From Demequina sp. TMPB413 (lineage in GTDB: Bacteria; Actinomycetota; Actinomycetes; Actinomycetales; Demequinaceae), in NCBI RefSeq assembly GCF_020447105.2, contig NZ_CP096184.1, positions 496,001 through 560,000 on the forward strand: a DNA stretch of 64,000 nt, given 5' to 3'. The notes below the pieces were generated by a model. The model made no database searches. It saw nothing but the letters and a program-made list of their open reading frames with translations, and was not told the DNA's origin. Each line of letters opens with the position of its first letter. The first letter of the stretch is position 1. Both the position numbers and the translations under genes were made by a program. Shown here in pieces: positions 1 through 8,055 of this stretch.

Positions 1-5
1 ACCTC

Positions 6-212
6 ATGGCTATGACACTGCGCACCGATCCCGAGTTCGAGGCCGCGCTGGCGTTCCTTGCGCAGCACGACGAGGGCTCCAAGCAAGAGGCCGTTCGCCG
101 CGCCGTTCTCGAACGTGCCGCGCGGCTCGGCCACCACGACCGCGTTGCCGCGCTTTCCGCGGAGTCCAAGGACCGCTGGGCCGACACGCTCCACCGCCTC
201 GGCACCGTCTAG
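6..212 (+). CDS. Ribbon-helix-helix antitoxin of a Doc-type toxin-antitoxin pair
   Basis: Sixty-eight-residue protein with the short basic/hydrophobic pattern of CopG/RHH antitoxins: an N-terminal MAMTLR strand, then two helices (about residues 8-40) and a C-terminal tail that would wrap the toxin. It would bind DNA as a dimer, repress its own operon and neutralise the Doc protein 3 nt downstream. ATG at 6 is used; an in-frame ATG at 12 is also possible. Only 5 nt of upstream sequence is present, so the promoter lies outside the window and a longer start cannot be excluded. Family assignment rests on length, strand-helix-helix look and the neighbour. Confidence 0.72.
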   Translation: MAMTLRTDPEFEAALAFLAQHDEGSKQEAVRRAVLERAARLGHHDRVAALSAESKDRWADTLHRLGTV

Positions 213-215
213 TTC

Positions 216-584
216 ATGACTGAATGGCTGACCCTCGAGGACCTGTTATTTCTCGCGGAGGACATCGGCGTGGGGCCGGTTCGCGATATGGGTCTGTTGG
301 AATCGGCTGCGGCGCGCCCTGCGACCACGTACATGGGCACCGACTCGTACTCAAACCTTGAGCTCAAGGCTGCGGCGCTCTTCCATTCGCTCGTGTGCAA
401 TCACGCGCTCATCGACGGCAACAAGCGGATCGGATGGCACGCGACGGTTGTGTTCCTTGCGCTCAACGGCTACGAGCCCGACCTCACTCAAGATGAGGCC
501 TTTGAGCTCACGATGGCGGTTGCTTCGGGGGAGTTGCGAGACGTCGAGGCTATTGCGCCGAGACTGAAGGTCATCGAGCGCTGA
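216..584 (+). CDS. doc: Death-on-curing (Doc/Fic family) toxin
   Basis: 122 residues, the usual size for Doc. The Fic/Doc signature is visible as H63-ALIDGNKR at residues 63-71 (His, Asp/Ala, Asn, Lys, Arg). Known Doc proteins phosphorylate elongation factor Tu and stop translation; that this copy does so is inferred from the family. The gene starts 3 nt after the antitoxin stop, as expected for a co-transcribed type II toxin-antitoxin pair. It converges on the PLP-enzyme gene with only 17 nt between stop codons. Confidence 0.85.
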   Translation: MTEWLTLEDLLFLAEDIGVGPVRDMGLLESAAARPATTYMGTDSYSNLELKAAALFHSLVCNHALIDGNKRIGWHATVVFLALNGYEPDLTQDEAFELTMAVASGELRDVEAIAPRLKVIER

Positions 585-601
585 CACCGGGCCACGAGGC
601 G

Positions 602-1564
602 CTACACCCCCGCGACCACCTTCCCCAGCCCCGCCATCTCCGAAGCGCACGCGTTCCCGCCCGTCACGGCAAACCCCACCACGCCGGGCCGGTCAGGGTC
701 AGCCAACGCACCGGCCAAGCCAGCAGCGCCGGCACCTTCGCACAAGGTGTGCGCCGCAGTCGCCATGAGTGACATGCCGTGGCGCAGATCGTCATCCGAC
801 ACCAACAGGAAGTCGTCCAGCCGGTCGCGCATCACGGACTGAGGCAGTTCAAAGCCGGAGCCGGTCGCGAGCCCGCCCGCGAAGGTATGAGCCTCGACGG
901 TCTGGATGGTGCCGGTCCGCCACGATTGATACGCAGCAGAAGCCCCCGACGCTTGAACGCCCACCACTCGCGTCGACGGGGCAATGGCGTCGCGCACCAG
1001 CAGCGCGCCCGCCAAGCCGGAGCCTGACCCCACGGGCACGTACAGCGTCTCGATCTCGGGATGAGCCTGCAGCAGCTCCAAATACACCGTGCCGTGGCCG
1101 TAGATGATCGCGGGAGTGTTGCCGGGGTTGACAAAGTGCAGGCCCTCGCGCGCGGCGAGCCCCTCTGCGAACTCGGCGGCCTGCGCCATGTCGGCGCCCT
1201 CGATCACGGCTCGGGCACCCCAAGCACGTACGGCGTCGACCTTGCCGGCCGGCGTGCTGCGCGGCATGACGATCGTGGCGGGCACGCCGGACCGCGCGGC
1301 GGCATACGCCAAGGACTGGGCGTGGTTTCCCGTGGAGACGGTGATGAGCCCGGCCGCGCGTGCCTCGGGGGAGAGCGTCGCCAACAGGTTGAGCCCGCCG
1401 CGCACCTTGAAGGCTCCGGTGGGCTGCACGTTCTCGTGCTTGACGATCGTGCGTGACCCCACTGCCGCGTCCAGCACCGGGTACGACCACGCGGGCGTCG
1501 GGGGCAGCAGATCGCGCAGGCGTTCGGCCGCCGCGTAGATGCCGTCAACGGTGAGCTTCTCCAT
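602..1564 (-). CDS. PLP-dependent serine/threonine dehydratase-like enzyme
   Basis: 320 residues, fold-type II PLP enzyme. The Schiff-base lysine lies in PTGAFKVRGG (K53), followed by the substrate-side STGNHAQS loop and the phosphate-binding PVGSGSGLAGA loop. Length and lack of a C-terminal ACT domain suggest a catabolic threonine/serine ammonia-lyase or a relative (racemase, hydroxyaspartate dehydratase) rather than biosynthetic IlvA. The start MEKL at 1564 was chosen because a longer frame would run into the divergent LysR gene; a weak GATGCT lies 6 bp upstream. The LysR regulator 84 nt away is its likely controller. Confidence 0.75.
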   Translation of the reverse strand: MEKLTVDGIYAAAERLRDLLPPTPAWSYPVLDAAVGSRTIVKHENVQPTGAFKVRGGLNLLATLSPEARAAGLITVSTGNHAQSLAYAAARSGVPATIVMPRSTPAGKVDAVRAWGARAVIEGADMAQAAEFAEGLAAREGLHFVNPGNTPAIIYGHGTVYLELLQAHPEIETLYVPVGSGSGLAGALLVRDAIAPSTRVVGVQASGASAAYQSWRTGTIQTVEAHTFAGGLATGSGFELPQSVMRDRLDDFLLVSDDDLRHGMSLMATAAHTLCEGAGAAGLAGALADPDRPGVVGFAVTGGNACASEMAGLGKVVAGV

Positions 1565-1636
1565 GACTTGAGCATCGCTCACGCGCCACCCAGAGGTCCA
1601 ATGAATGTTATCGACTAAAACCATAGACAAACTACA

Positions 1637-1649
1637 TAGAATGAAGGAA
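1637..1649 (+). promoter_or_regulatory. Leaderless promoter of the LysR gene
   Basis: A -10 box TAGAAT (1637-1642) ends 6 bp before the ATG at 1649, so transcription would begin at the start codon. The AAGGA directly touching the ATG is too close to act as a ribosome site. Two direct CATAGA copies (1622-1627 and 1635-1640, 13 bp apart) lie in the intergenic region and could be regulator half-sites. Confidence 0.55.
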
Positions 1650-2572
1650 TGATCGACGTCTCCAGGCTCCAAGTCCTCGTTGCCCTCGCCAAGCACGGCA
1701 CGGCGTCGGCCGCCGCGGAGGCCCTCCACTACTCCCAGCCCACCGTCTCCCACCACCTCAAGCGACTCGAAGCCGAGACGGGTGCGGTGCTGATGCGACG
1801 CGTCGGCCGGGGCCTGGTCCTCACGGACGAGGGCAAGCGCTTGGCCGCCAGGGGAGAGGAGATCCTCGGCCTCATGTCCCGCGCCTCGACCGAACTGGCG
1901 TCGGCGGTGTCCCTCCACAGCGGCCACGTGCGGCTCGCGATCTTCCCGTCAGGGATGGCGACCTTGGCCCCGCGCATCGTCACCGAGATGGCCGACCGCC
2001 ACCCCGGGCTGCAACTCGACATTGCGGAGGCCGAGCCGCCAGAGGCCGAGCGCCTGCTCATCGAAGGCAAGGTCGACCTCGCCGTCACCTTCACCTACCC
2101 CCAGCAGCAGTGCAGCGACGCGGTCACCTCAGAGGTGCTGGGCGAGGACCCTCTGTACCTGATCACTCCGCCCACGCGGCATGTCGACGGCACCGTGGCC
2201 GTCGCGGGCCTGGCCGAATTCCACGCCGACGACTGGCTGGCCGGTTGCGAACGATGCCGCGGCTACCTGGTTAGCGCCTGCGCCCAGGCGGGTTTTGAGC
2301 CGAACATCCGCTTCGCGTCGGACGACTACGTGGCCACCCAGGCACTCATCGCCGTGGGCCACGGCGTGACGATGCTTCCTGGCCTGGCGCTCGCGGCGCA
2401 CAGGCATCCCGATGTGGAAGTCACGCGTGTCGAGGGCGCGGCGCGGTCGCTGCGGCTCCTCTCGCTCGGGCGCCCGCCACTGCCGCCGGCGCTCGATGCA
2501 GCAAGCCACGTGGTGAGGGAAATCGTGGCCGCCGTGGCGGGCTCACCCCAGGCCGTCACAGGGTCCCCGTAG
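1649..2572 (+). CDS. LysR-family transcriptional regulator
   Basis: 307 residues, normal LysR length. The N-terminal winged helix-turn-helix covers about residues 1-60 (recognition helix around YSQPTVSHHLKRLE), followed by a linker helix and a periplasmic-binding-protein-like effector domain from about residue 90. It is divergent from the PLP dehydratase, the classic arrangement for a LysR protein controlling its neighbour; the inducer cannot be read from sequence. The alpha/beta hydrolase follows 9 nt later but has its own -10 box. Confidence 0.88.
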   Translation: MIDVSRLQVLVALAKHGTASAAAEALHYSQPTVSHHLKRLEAETGAVLMRRVGRGLVLTDEGKRLAARGEEILGLMSRASTELASAVSLHSGHVRLAIFPSGMATLAPRIVTEMADRHPGLQLDIAEAEPPEAERLLIEGKVDLAVTFTYPQQQCSDAVTSEVLGEDPLYLITPPTRHVDGTVAVAGLAEFHADDWLAGCERCRGYLVSACAQAGFEPNIRFASDDYVATQALIAVGHGVTMLPGLALAAHRHPDVEVTRVEGAARSLRLLSLGRPPLPPALDAASHVVREIVAAVAGSPQAVTGSP

Positions 2573-2582
2573 ACTCGCGACG
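2570..2582 (+). promoter_or_regulatory. Leaderless promoter of the alpha/beta hydrolase
   Basis: TAGACT (2570-2575) overlaps the LysR stop codon and ends 6 bp before the GTG start at 2582. Confidence 0.5.
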
Positions 2583-3412
2583 TGATTGTTCACGATCTTG
2601 AGACAGAGCAAGGCGTCATTCGTTGGCGCGAACAAGGTGATGCCGACGCACCCCTCACGGCCATCTGGCACCACGGCACCCCTGGTATCGGGGCGCCTCC
2701 CGCGCCCCTGTTGGACGCGTCGGAAGAGCGCGGGATTCGCTGGCTGAGCTTCGACCGCCCGGGCTACGGAGGCTCCACTCCGACTGACGCGTGGAGCATC
2801 ATCGACGCCGCCGCCACGACGGCTCGCGTGGCCAGCGCCGCTGGCGCCGAGACCTTCGTAGTGGTGGGCCACTCCGGAGGGGGCCCCAACGCGCTCGCTT
2901 GCGCCGCCGTGCTCGGTGAACGCGTCAAGGCCGCAGTGTCGATCGCGGGGCTAGCGCCGTACGACGCCGCCGGCCTCGAGTGGTTCGCGGGCATGTACGA
3001 CGGCGGGGAGGCCGAGTTGCGCTCTGCGGTAACGGGCGCCGACGCACTCCGCGCCTTCGTGGAGGACCTCGAGTACGACCCCCTCATGTTCACCGCAGCA
3101 GATCTTGAGGCGCTCGAAGGCCGGTGGTCGTCCTTCAATGGGCTTGCCGCGGCAGGAGTTGCCGAGGGCATGGGTGGCGTCGTGGCCGACAACCTCTCGT
3201 ACGTGAGGCCGTGGGGCTTCGACGTCGCGGGCGTCGCCGCGCCCACGCTCCTGCTTCACGGCACGGATGACCGCGTGGTCCCCGTGGCGCACTCGCGGTG
3301 GCTCGCGGAGCACATCCCTGGTGTCGAATTCTGGGAGCGGTCGGGCGACGGCCACGTGTCGGTCATGAACGGAGTGTTCGACGCTCTCGATTGGCTGGGC
3401 GCGCGCCCGTAG
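2582..3412 (+). CDS. Alpha/beta hydrolase
   Basis: 276 residues with an alpha/beta-hydrolase layout: nucleophile elbow GHSGGG (S98), an acidic residue in LHGTDDRVVP (D229/D230), and a late histidine in GDGHVSV (H258). The oxyanion-hole strand HHGTPG is at residues 30-35. No lid or signal peptide is apparent, so it is a cytoplasmic hydrolase of unknown substrate (esterase, lactonase or similar). The GTG start is set by the leaderless promoter. Confidence 0.82.
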   Translation: MIVHDLETEQGVIRWREQGDADAPLTAIWHHGTPGIGAPPAPLLDASEERGIRWLSFDRPGYGGSTPTDAWSIIDAAATTARVASAAGAETFVVVGHSGGGPNALACAAVLGERVKAAVSIAGLAPYDAAGLEWFAGMYDGGEAELRSAVTGADALRAFVEDLEYDPLMFTAADLEALEGRWSSFNGLAAAGVAEGMGGVVADNLSYVRPWGFDVAGVAAPTLLLHGTDDRVVPVAHSRWLAEHIPGVEFWERSGDGHVSVMNGVFDALDWLGARP

Positions 3413-3446
3413 CGTCGCTCCGATTGCGGGCGTCACACCGCCACGG

Positions 3447-3459
3447 GATGATTCCTGAA
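3447..3459 (+). promoter_or_regulatory. Possible leaderless promoter of the 205-aa gene
   Basis: GATGAT (3447-3452), one base from TATGAT, ends 6 bp before the ATG at 3459. No Shine-Dalgarno sequence is seen. Confidence 0.35.
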
Positions 3460-4076
3460 TGATGGATCTGAGTTCCCTGAGCGACGCCCAGAAGGTCGCC
3501 CTTGCCGACACGATCGCGCGCCGCATCGGCGGGCACGCCTTCGGATCGGTGCCCAAGCGCGAGATCGACGTCGCTCTGTTCGCAGGTCTCATCGCCGCCG
3601 GCTACATCGATGCCGACGAGCCACAATTCTCGCTGTCGCGAAAGCTCGGCATCACCCCTGGCCGGGTGAGGGGCCTCATGTACGCGTATCGGCTTTCCAC
3701 GGCCGACGGCGGGGGAGACATCGCGGCGATCGTTGACCACGTGCGGGTGGTCCAGATCGAAGCCGACGGAGACGCCGTGTTCAACGTCGAGGACGCGTTC
3801 GCGCGTGATGCCTTCGAGGCGCGACTCAAGCAAGTCGACGTGTTCACCGACGGCTCGTTCAACCGCGAGCGCATCATCGTGCCCACCGAGGTGTTCCTGG
3901 CGGCGCTCGACGATGCTTTGGGGAGGGATGGCGAACGGCTCCGCGAACGCATCGAGGACCTGCTGGCCCAGCGCGCTCGCGACCGTCGTTTGCGAGTGGT
4001 TGGCGACGTTGCCAAGAAGCTCGTGGGCGACACTGCGGGCGTGACGTTGCGCGCACTCCTTGAGGCGTCCTTGTAG
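3459..4076 (+). CDS. Hypothetical protein, 205 aa, predicted helical and soluble
   Basis: I do not recognise this family. The protein has no signal peptide or membrane segment. Residues about 50-80 (FSLSRKLGITPGRVRGLMYAY region) resemble a helix-turn-helix, suggesting nucleic-acid binding, and the C-terminal third (from about 145) is rich in Arg/Glu/Leu helices. ATG at 3459 or 3462 is the start. It stands between the hydrolase and ilvE, both with their own initiation signals, so context gives no functional hint. Confidence 0.6.
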   Translation: MMDLSSLSDAQKVALADTIARRIGGHAFGSVPKREIDVALFAGLIAAGYIDADEPQFSLSRKLGITPGRVRGLMYAYRLSTADGGGDIAAIVDHVRVVQIEADGDAVFNVEDAFARDAFEARLKQVDVFTDGSFNRERIIVPTEVFLAALDDALGRDGERLRERIEDLLAQRARDRRLRVVGDVAKKLVGDTAGVTLRALLEASL

Positions 4077-4092
4077 TGGTCTTTGCCGGGAG

Positions 4093-4119
4093 TAAGGTGT
4101 CCGAATGGAGGACATTCAA
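4093..4119 (+). promoter_or_regulatory. Promoter and short leader of ilvE with a 5-codon start-stop ORF
   Basis: TAAGGT (4093-4098) sits 6 bp before ATG 4105, which opens the mini-frame M-E-D-I-Q-stop. Its TGA (4120-4122) overlaps the ilvE ATG (4119-4121) as ATGA, and the same bases supply GGAGG (4107-4111) at good spacing for ilvE. A simple reading is a 14-nt leader; a second is translational coupling from a leaderless micro-ORF. Confidence 0.4.
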
Positions 4120-5204
4120 TGACCCACTCCTTCACGGTGACGCGGCACACAGCTCCCGCTTCTGACGCCGATCGCGCCAGCCTCATGGACGCTCCGGCCT
4201 TCGGCACGGTGTTCACCGACCACATCGCGAAGGCCACCTGGACTCTCGACGGAGGCTGGGGCGAGCACAGGATCGAGCCCTTTGGCGATCTCACCTTGCA
4301 CCCGGCCGCGCTCGTGTTGCACTACGGCCAGCAGGTGTTCGAGGGTCTCAAGGCGTACCGCTGGGCCGATGGTTCGGTCCATTTGTTTAGGCCGGAGGCG
4401 AATGCGCTCAGGCTCTCGGTGTCGGCGCGCAGGCTCGCATTGCCTGAACTTCCTGAGGAGGACTTCTTGGCCTCCATCGAGGCTCTGCTCAGCGTCGACG
4501 CGCCGTGGGTGCCCGGCGAGCCGGAGACCAGCCTCTACTTGCGGCCTACCCTCATCGGCACCGAGGCGTGCCTGGGGGTGAGGCCCTCGCTGACCGTCGA
4601 GTACATGCTGCTCGCCTCGCCAGTGGGCGCCTACTTCACGGGCGGCGTCAAGCCCGTCTCCATCTGGGTCGCCCAGGGCTTTCATCGCGCCGGTGCCGGG
4701 GGAACGGGGCAGGCGAAGACCGCCGGCAATTACGCGGCGTCGATGCTGCCGCAGCAGCAGGCTCAAGACAACGGTTGCGGTCAGGTGCTGTTCCTGGACG
4801 CACGCGAGGACAAGTACGTCGAAGAGTTGGGCGGCATGAATGTGTTCGCCGTGATGGCCGATGGCTCGGTCATCACCCCGCGCCTGACGGGAACCATTCT
4901 TGAAGGAGTGACACGCGACTCTGTGATCGCGTTGTTGTGCGACGCCGGGCACGACGTGGTGGAGCGGGACCTCGAACTCGAGGAGTTGCGCTCAGGGATT
5001 GCGAGTGGTGCCGTGGCCGAAGTGTTCGCGTGCGGCACGGCGGCGGTGGTCACGCCGGTCGCGAGACTCGTCTCGCCCGACTTCGATCTGACGGTAGGTA
5101 AGGGCGAGCCCGGCACGGTCACCATGGAAGTGCGCGAGCGGCTCACCGGCATCCAGTACGGGCGAGTCGAAGACGTGTTCAACTGGATGCGGGCGGTCGC
5201 TTAA
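4119..5204 (+). CDS. ilvE: Branched-chain amino-acid aminotransferase
   Basis: 361 residues, matching actinobacterial IlvE. It transfers amino groups between glutamate and the keto acids of Val, Leu and Ile using PLP. The PLP lysine is K200 in the motif GTGQAKTAGNYAAS, and LHYGQQVFEGLKAYR near residue 65-80 is the typical fold-type IV N-terminal signature. The start MTHSF is chosen because GGAGG stands 7 nt upstream; a longer in-frame start at 4083 lacks such a site. With cimA and leuCD in the same window, it completes the branched-chain picture, though it is not in an operon with them. Confidence 0.93.
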   Translation: MTHSFTVTRHTAPASDADRASLMDAPAFGTVFTDHIAKATWTLDGGWGEHRIEPFGDLTLHPAALVLHYGQQVFEGLKAYRWADGSVHLFRPEANALRLSVSARRLALPELPEEDFLASIEALLSVDAPWVPGEPETSLYLRPTLIGTEACLGVRPSLTVEYMLLASPVGAYFTGGVKPVSIWVAQGFHRAGAGGTGQAKTAGNYAASMLPQQQAQDNGCGQVLFLDAREDKYVEELGGMNVFAVMADGSVITPRLTGTILEGVTRDSVIALLCDAGHDVVERDLELEELRSGIASGAVAEVFACGTAAVVTPVARLVSPDFDLTVGKGEPGTVTMEVRERLTGIQYGRVEDVFNWMRAVA

Positions 5205-5256
5205 GCCGCCTTCGCGGGAGGGCGACGGCGCCACTCGCAAGCGGCCACTTCTTCGC

Positions 5257-5278
5257 TAACCTACGCCCCCGTAGGTTA
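5257..5278. promoter_or_regulatory. Palindromic operator over the acyl-CoA ligase promoter
   Basis: Perfect 8-bp arms TAACCTAC (5257-5264) and GTAGGTTA (5271-5278) separated by GCCCCC. The right arm runs into the -10 box, so a bound dimer would block RNA polymerase. The size and symmetry suggest a TetR-type fatty-acid-responsive repressor, which is inference; no such gene adjoins it. Confidence 0.6.
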
Positions 5279-5289
5279 TGATGGTGCGA
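5277..5289 (+). promoter_or_regulatory. Leaderless promoter of the acyl-CoA ligase
   Basis: TATGAT (5277-5282) ends 6 bp before ATG 5289 and overlaps the operator by its first two bases. Confidence 0.6.
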
Positions 5290-7100
5290 TGACTCAGACA
5301 GTGCTGTCGTCACCAGGACTCGCCTCCATCCCCGCGAGTATGCACCTCACCGATTTGCTCAACGAACGTGCTGATGCCGAGCCGGATCGGGTATTCGCCG
5401 AGGTCAAGAACGACCAGGGCGAATGGTCTCCCGTGACGCTGGCCGAGTACCGCTCGCGCGTCCGGGCCGTGGCCAAGGGACTGGTCGCGGCGGGCGTGAA
5501 GCCCGGCGATCGCGTGGGTCTCGTGGGCGAGACTCGCATCGAATGGTCGATCGTCGACTTTGCGATCTTTGCCGCCGGCGGGGTCACGGTGCCGATCTAC
5601 CCCTCGTCCTCAGACTCGCAATTCGCGTGGATCATCGCCGACGCCGGCATCAAGGTGGTCGCCGCCGAGCGTGCCGAGTCTCGCGAGACTCTCGCTGCTC
5701 TTGATGGCGCACCGAGAGTGTTCGGGCTCGACCAGGCCGCGATGGACGAGCTCACGGAACTGGGCAAGGGCGTCTCGGACGCCGAACTCGACGCGTGCAC
5801 CGCCGACGTGGTGGGGGCCGACCTCGCCACCATCATCTACACGTCGGGCACCACCGGCCGGCCCAAGGGCGCAATGCTCACGCATCGCAACTTTGTGGAG
5901 CACGCGAAGAACGTGGAGCTTGACCCGAACTTTGGTGGCTTTGTGCGCGGCGAGACGAGGGGACTGCTGTTCCTCCCGCTCGCGCACGTCTTCGCACGCT
6001 TGGTGATGGTGCTTGCCCTCAGTTCCGGGGCCGTGCTGGGCTACGCGCCTACGCACAAGACGCTCGCCGCAGACCTCGCATCGTTCAAGCCCACCTGGAT
6101 GCCGCTGGTGCCGAGGGTTCTCGAGACCATCTACAACCGCGCGGACACGTCCATGAAGGGCGTGCGCAAAGTGCTCTTCCGATGGTCCGCCCGAGTGGCA
6201 CGCCAGAAGTCCCTCGCGCGTGAGACCGGAGGCGCCGGGGCGTGGCTCAACCTGAAGTTTGCCATTGCTGACCGCCTGGTGCTCGGCAAGATTCGCCACC
6301 TGCTCGGCGGTCAGCTGGCCTACGTGCTCGCGGGCGGCGCACGCCTCACGCCGGAGATCGGACACTTCTTCCGCGGGGTGGGCGTGGAGGTGCTGCAGGG
6401 CTACGGCCTCACGGAGACCACGGCCGCTCACGCGGGCTCTCCCGACAAGATCGGCGTCATGGGCACCGTGGGACAGCCCATCGCGGGCGGCGAGTTCACG
6501 CTGGCAGAAGACGGCGAGATCCTGACGCGCGGTATCAACACCTTCGCTGGCTACTGGAATGCACCGGAGCTCACCGCCGAAGTGATGCGCGACGGCTGGT
6601 TCGCCACCGGCGACCTCGGCGAGATTCACGACGGAACCCTCACCGTCGTCGGCCGCAAGAAGGAACTGCTCGTGCTTTCCTCAGGAAAGAACGTCCAGCC
6701 AGCCATCTTGGAAGACGCGATGCGCTCGCACCCGGCCATCCAAGACACCGTGGTGGTGGGGGAGGGCAGGCACTTCGTCTCCGCGCTGGTCGCGCTCGAT
6801 GAGGTCTTGCTGCCCGCCTGGCTCGTCGCCCACAAGCTCCCGGAGATGAACGTCGAGGAGGCCTCGATGAACGAGCGGGTCCGTGAACTCGTCGGCCGCG
6901 CGATCGCCGCCGCGAATGAACACGTGTCCCGCGCGGAGGCGATCAAGGAGTACCGCATTCTGCCTCGCGGCCTGTCGGAGACGCGCGAGGAGCTCACCGC
7001 TTCGCTCAAGATCCGCCGCGACGTGGTCCTCACGCACTTCGCCGACGTTGTCGAAGACATCTACTCGCGCGCCTTTCCCAAGGCCGGGGGCGAGGCTTAA
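5289..7100 (+). CDS. Long-chain fatty-acid--CoA ligase (AMP-binding)
   Basis: 603 residues. The AMP-binding signature YTSGTTGRPKGA starts at residue 184; LQGYGLTETTA is the A5-type motif, GWFATGDLGE the A7 motif with the ribose-binding Asp, and GRKKELLVLSSGKNVQP the hinge/A8 region of long-chain ligases. It activates fatty acids to acyl-CoA, acting at the inner face of the membrane. The length and motif spacing are normal for the FadD15/AMP-dependent long-chain group. The promoter palindrome implies repression by a fatty-acid sensor. It converges on the MltG-like gene with a 28-nt gap. Confidence 0.93.
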   Translation: MTQTVLSSPGLASIPASMHLTDLLNERADAEPDRVFAEVKNDQGEWSPVTLAEYRSRVRAVAKGLVAAGVKPGDRVGLVGETRIEWSIVDFAIFAAGGVTVPIYPSSSDSQFAWIIADAGIKVVAAERAESRETLAALDGAPRVFGLDQAAMDELTELGKGVSDAELDACTADVVGADLATIIYTSGTTGRPKGAMLTHRNFVEHAKNVELDPNFGGFVRGETRGLLFLPLAHVFARLVMVLALSSGAVLGYAPTHKTLAADLASFKPTWMPLVPRVLETIYNRADTSMKGVRKVLFRWSARVARQKSLARETGGAGAWLNLKFAIADRLVLGKIRHLLGGQLAYVLAGGARLTPEIGHFFRGVGVEVLQGYGLTETTAAHAGSPDKIGVMGTVGQPIAGGEFTLAEDGEILTRGINTFAGYWNAPELTAEVMRDGWFATGDLGEIHDGTLTVVGRKKELLVLSSGKNVQPAILEDAMRSHPAIQDTVVVGEGRHFVSALVALDEVLLPAWLVAHKLPEMNVEEASMNERVRELVGRAIAAANEHVSRAEAIKEYRILPRGLSETREELTASLKIRRDVVLTHFADVVEDIYSRAFPKAGGEA

Positions 7101-7128
7101 CCGCCCCCTAGCCCTGGGAAGACGTTCT

Positions 7129-8055
7129 CTACTGCGGCTGAATCTCTTCGAGATTGGCCAGGTGCTCCTCGAAGGTGGTCGCAAAGCGCGTCTCACTATC
7201 GACGACGACGAAGTACAACCAGTCGCCTTCTGCTGGGTGGAGCGCCGCATCGATCGCGGCGTCGGAAGGCGAGTTGATCGCTGATGGCGGCAGGCCCTCG
7301 TACATGTACGTGTTGTAGGGGCTGTCGATCAGGAAGCCATCGTCGGACACGACGTTGATATCGGGCCGCACCACGTAGAAGATCGGTGAGTCGACCTGCA
7401 GCATGAGCCCTTGATTGAGGCGGTTCTGGAGGACGCGGGCCGCCGTGGGCATGTCCGCCTCGAGTGGGATCTCCGCCTGAAGAATCGAGGCCGTCGTGAG
7501 CACGGCCTGACGCTGGTCCTCTGGCACCCCGAGGGCCTCAAACTGCGCGATCCTCGGCGCGATGAGCGCCTCGGCGATGTCTACCGCGCTCGAGTCTGGC
7601 GCGATGGTGTACGAGCCGGCCTTGATCCAGCCCTCGGGGTTAGCGTCGCCAGGAGCGGCAGCCGCGAGGGCCGTCAGCAGTGCCTCCTCGTCGACGCCGA
7701 GCGTGGCGGCGTTCGCCGCGACCCAGTCATCCAGACGTTCCCCGACAGGGAACGAGACTTCTTCAAACGTGACGGCCGACGCTGTGGGCGTCTCGCTGGG
7801 CACCGCCGTCGGGCTCGCCAGTGTCGCGCTTCCTGGCGCCGCCATGTCTGCGGAGCCATCTAGGAGCGACAGGGCGCCCCAGGTTCCAGCCCCGACGACG
7901 CCGACGCTGGCGACGGCGCCCGCGGAGGCCCGCACCGTGCGCTGCACCCGCACCTTGTGCGTCACCGCGCGGTGGCTGGTGGCCAGGCCAGTGCTCGCAA
8001 ACTGCGCGGCACCGAGCCGTTCAATGGAACTGAGGTGTTCGTGTGCGTTGATCAT
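7129..8055 (-). CDS. Membrane protein with MltG/YceG-like lytic transglycosylase domain, sigma-coupled
   Basis: 308 residues: a short cytoplasmic N-terminus (1-41), one membrane segment (about 42-65), a Pro/Thr/Ser linker, then an extracellular MltG-like region. Visible MltG landmarks are ASILQAE with the catalytic-position Glu (E195), RVLQNRLNQGLMLQVDSP (D222), SPYNTYMYEGLPPSAI, and ALHPAEGDWLYFVV. A LysM-like stretch precedes it (about 97-165). MltG cleaves nascent peptidoglycan glycan strands in the membrane. The gene overlaps the ECF sigma gene by ATGA, with AGGAGG 5 nt or so upstream, so the two are co-translated. Its short cytosolic tail lacks a zinc anti-sigma motif; an anti-sigma or envelope-sensor role is inference. 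It is unlikely to be the housekeeping MltG. Confidence 0.75.
   Translation of the reverse strand: MINAHEHLSSIERLGAAQFASTGLATSHRAVTHKVRVQRTVRASAGAVASVGVVGAGTWGALSLLDGSADMAAPGSATLASPTAVPSETPTASAVTFEEVSFPVGERLDDWVAANAATLGVDEEALLTALAAAAPGDANPEGWIKAGSYTIAPDSSAVDIAEALIAPRIAQFEALGVPEDQRQAVLTTASILQAEIPLEADMPTAARVLQNRLNQGLMLQVDSPIFYVVRPDINVVSDDGFLIDSPYNTYMYEGLPPSAINSPSDAAIDAALHPAEGDWLYFVVVDSETRFATTFEEHLANLEEIQPQ

Noticed and set aside
1565..1927. N-terminal extension of the PLP dehydratase by over 100 residues
   Set aside because: It would overlap the LysR gene and its promoter on the other strand, and family similarity begins at MEKL.
7101..7128. Terminator between the acyl-CoA ligase and the MltG-like gene
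   Set aside because: Only short C/G runs (CCCTAGCCCTGGG) with no convincing stem.
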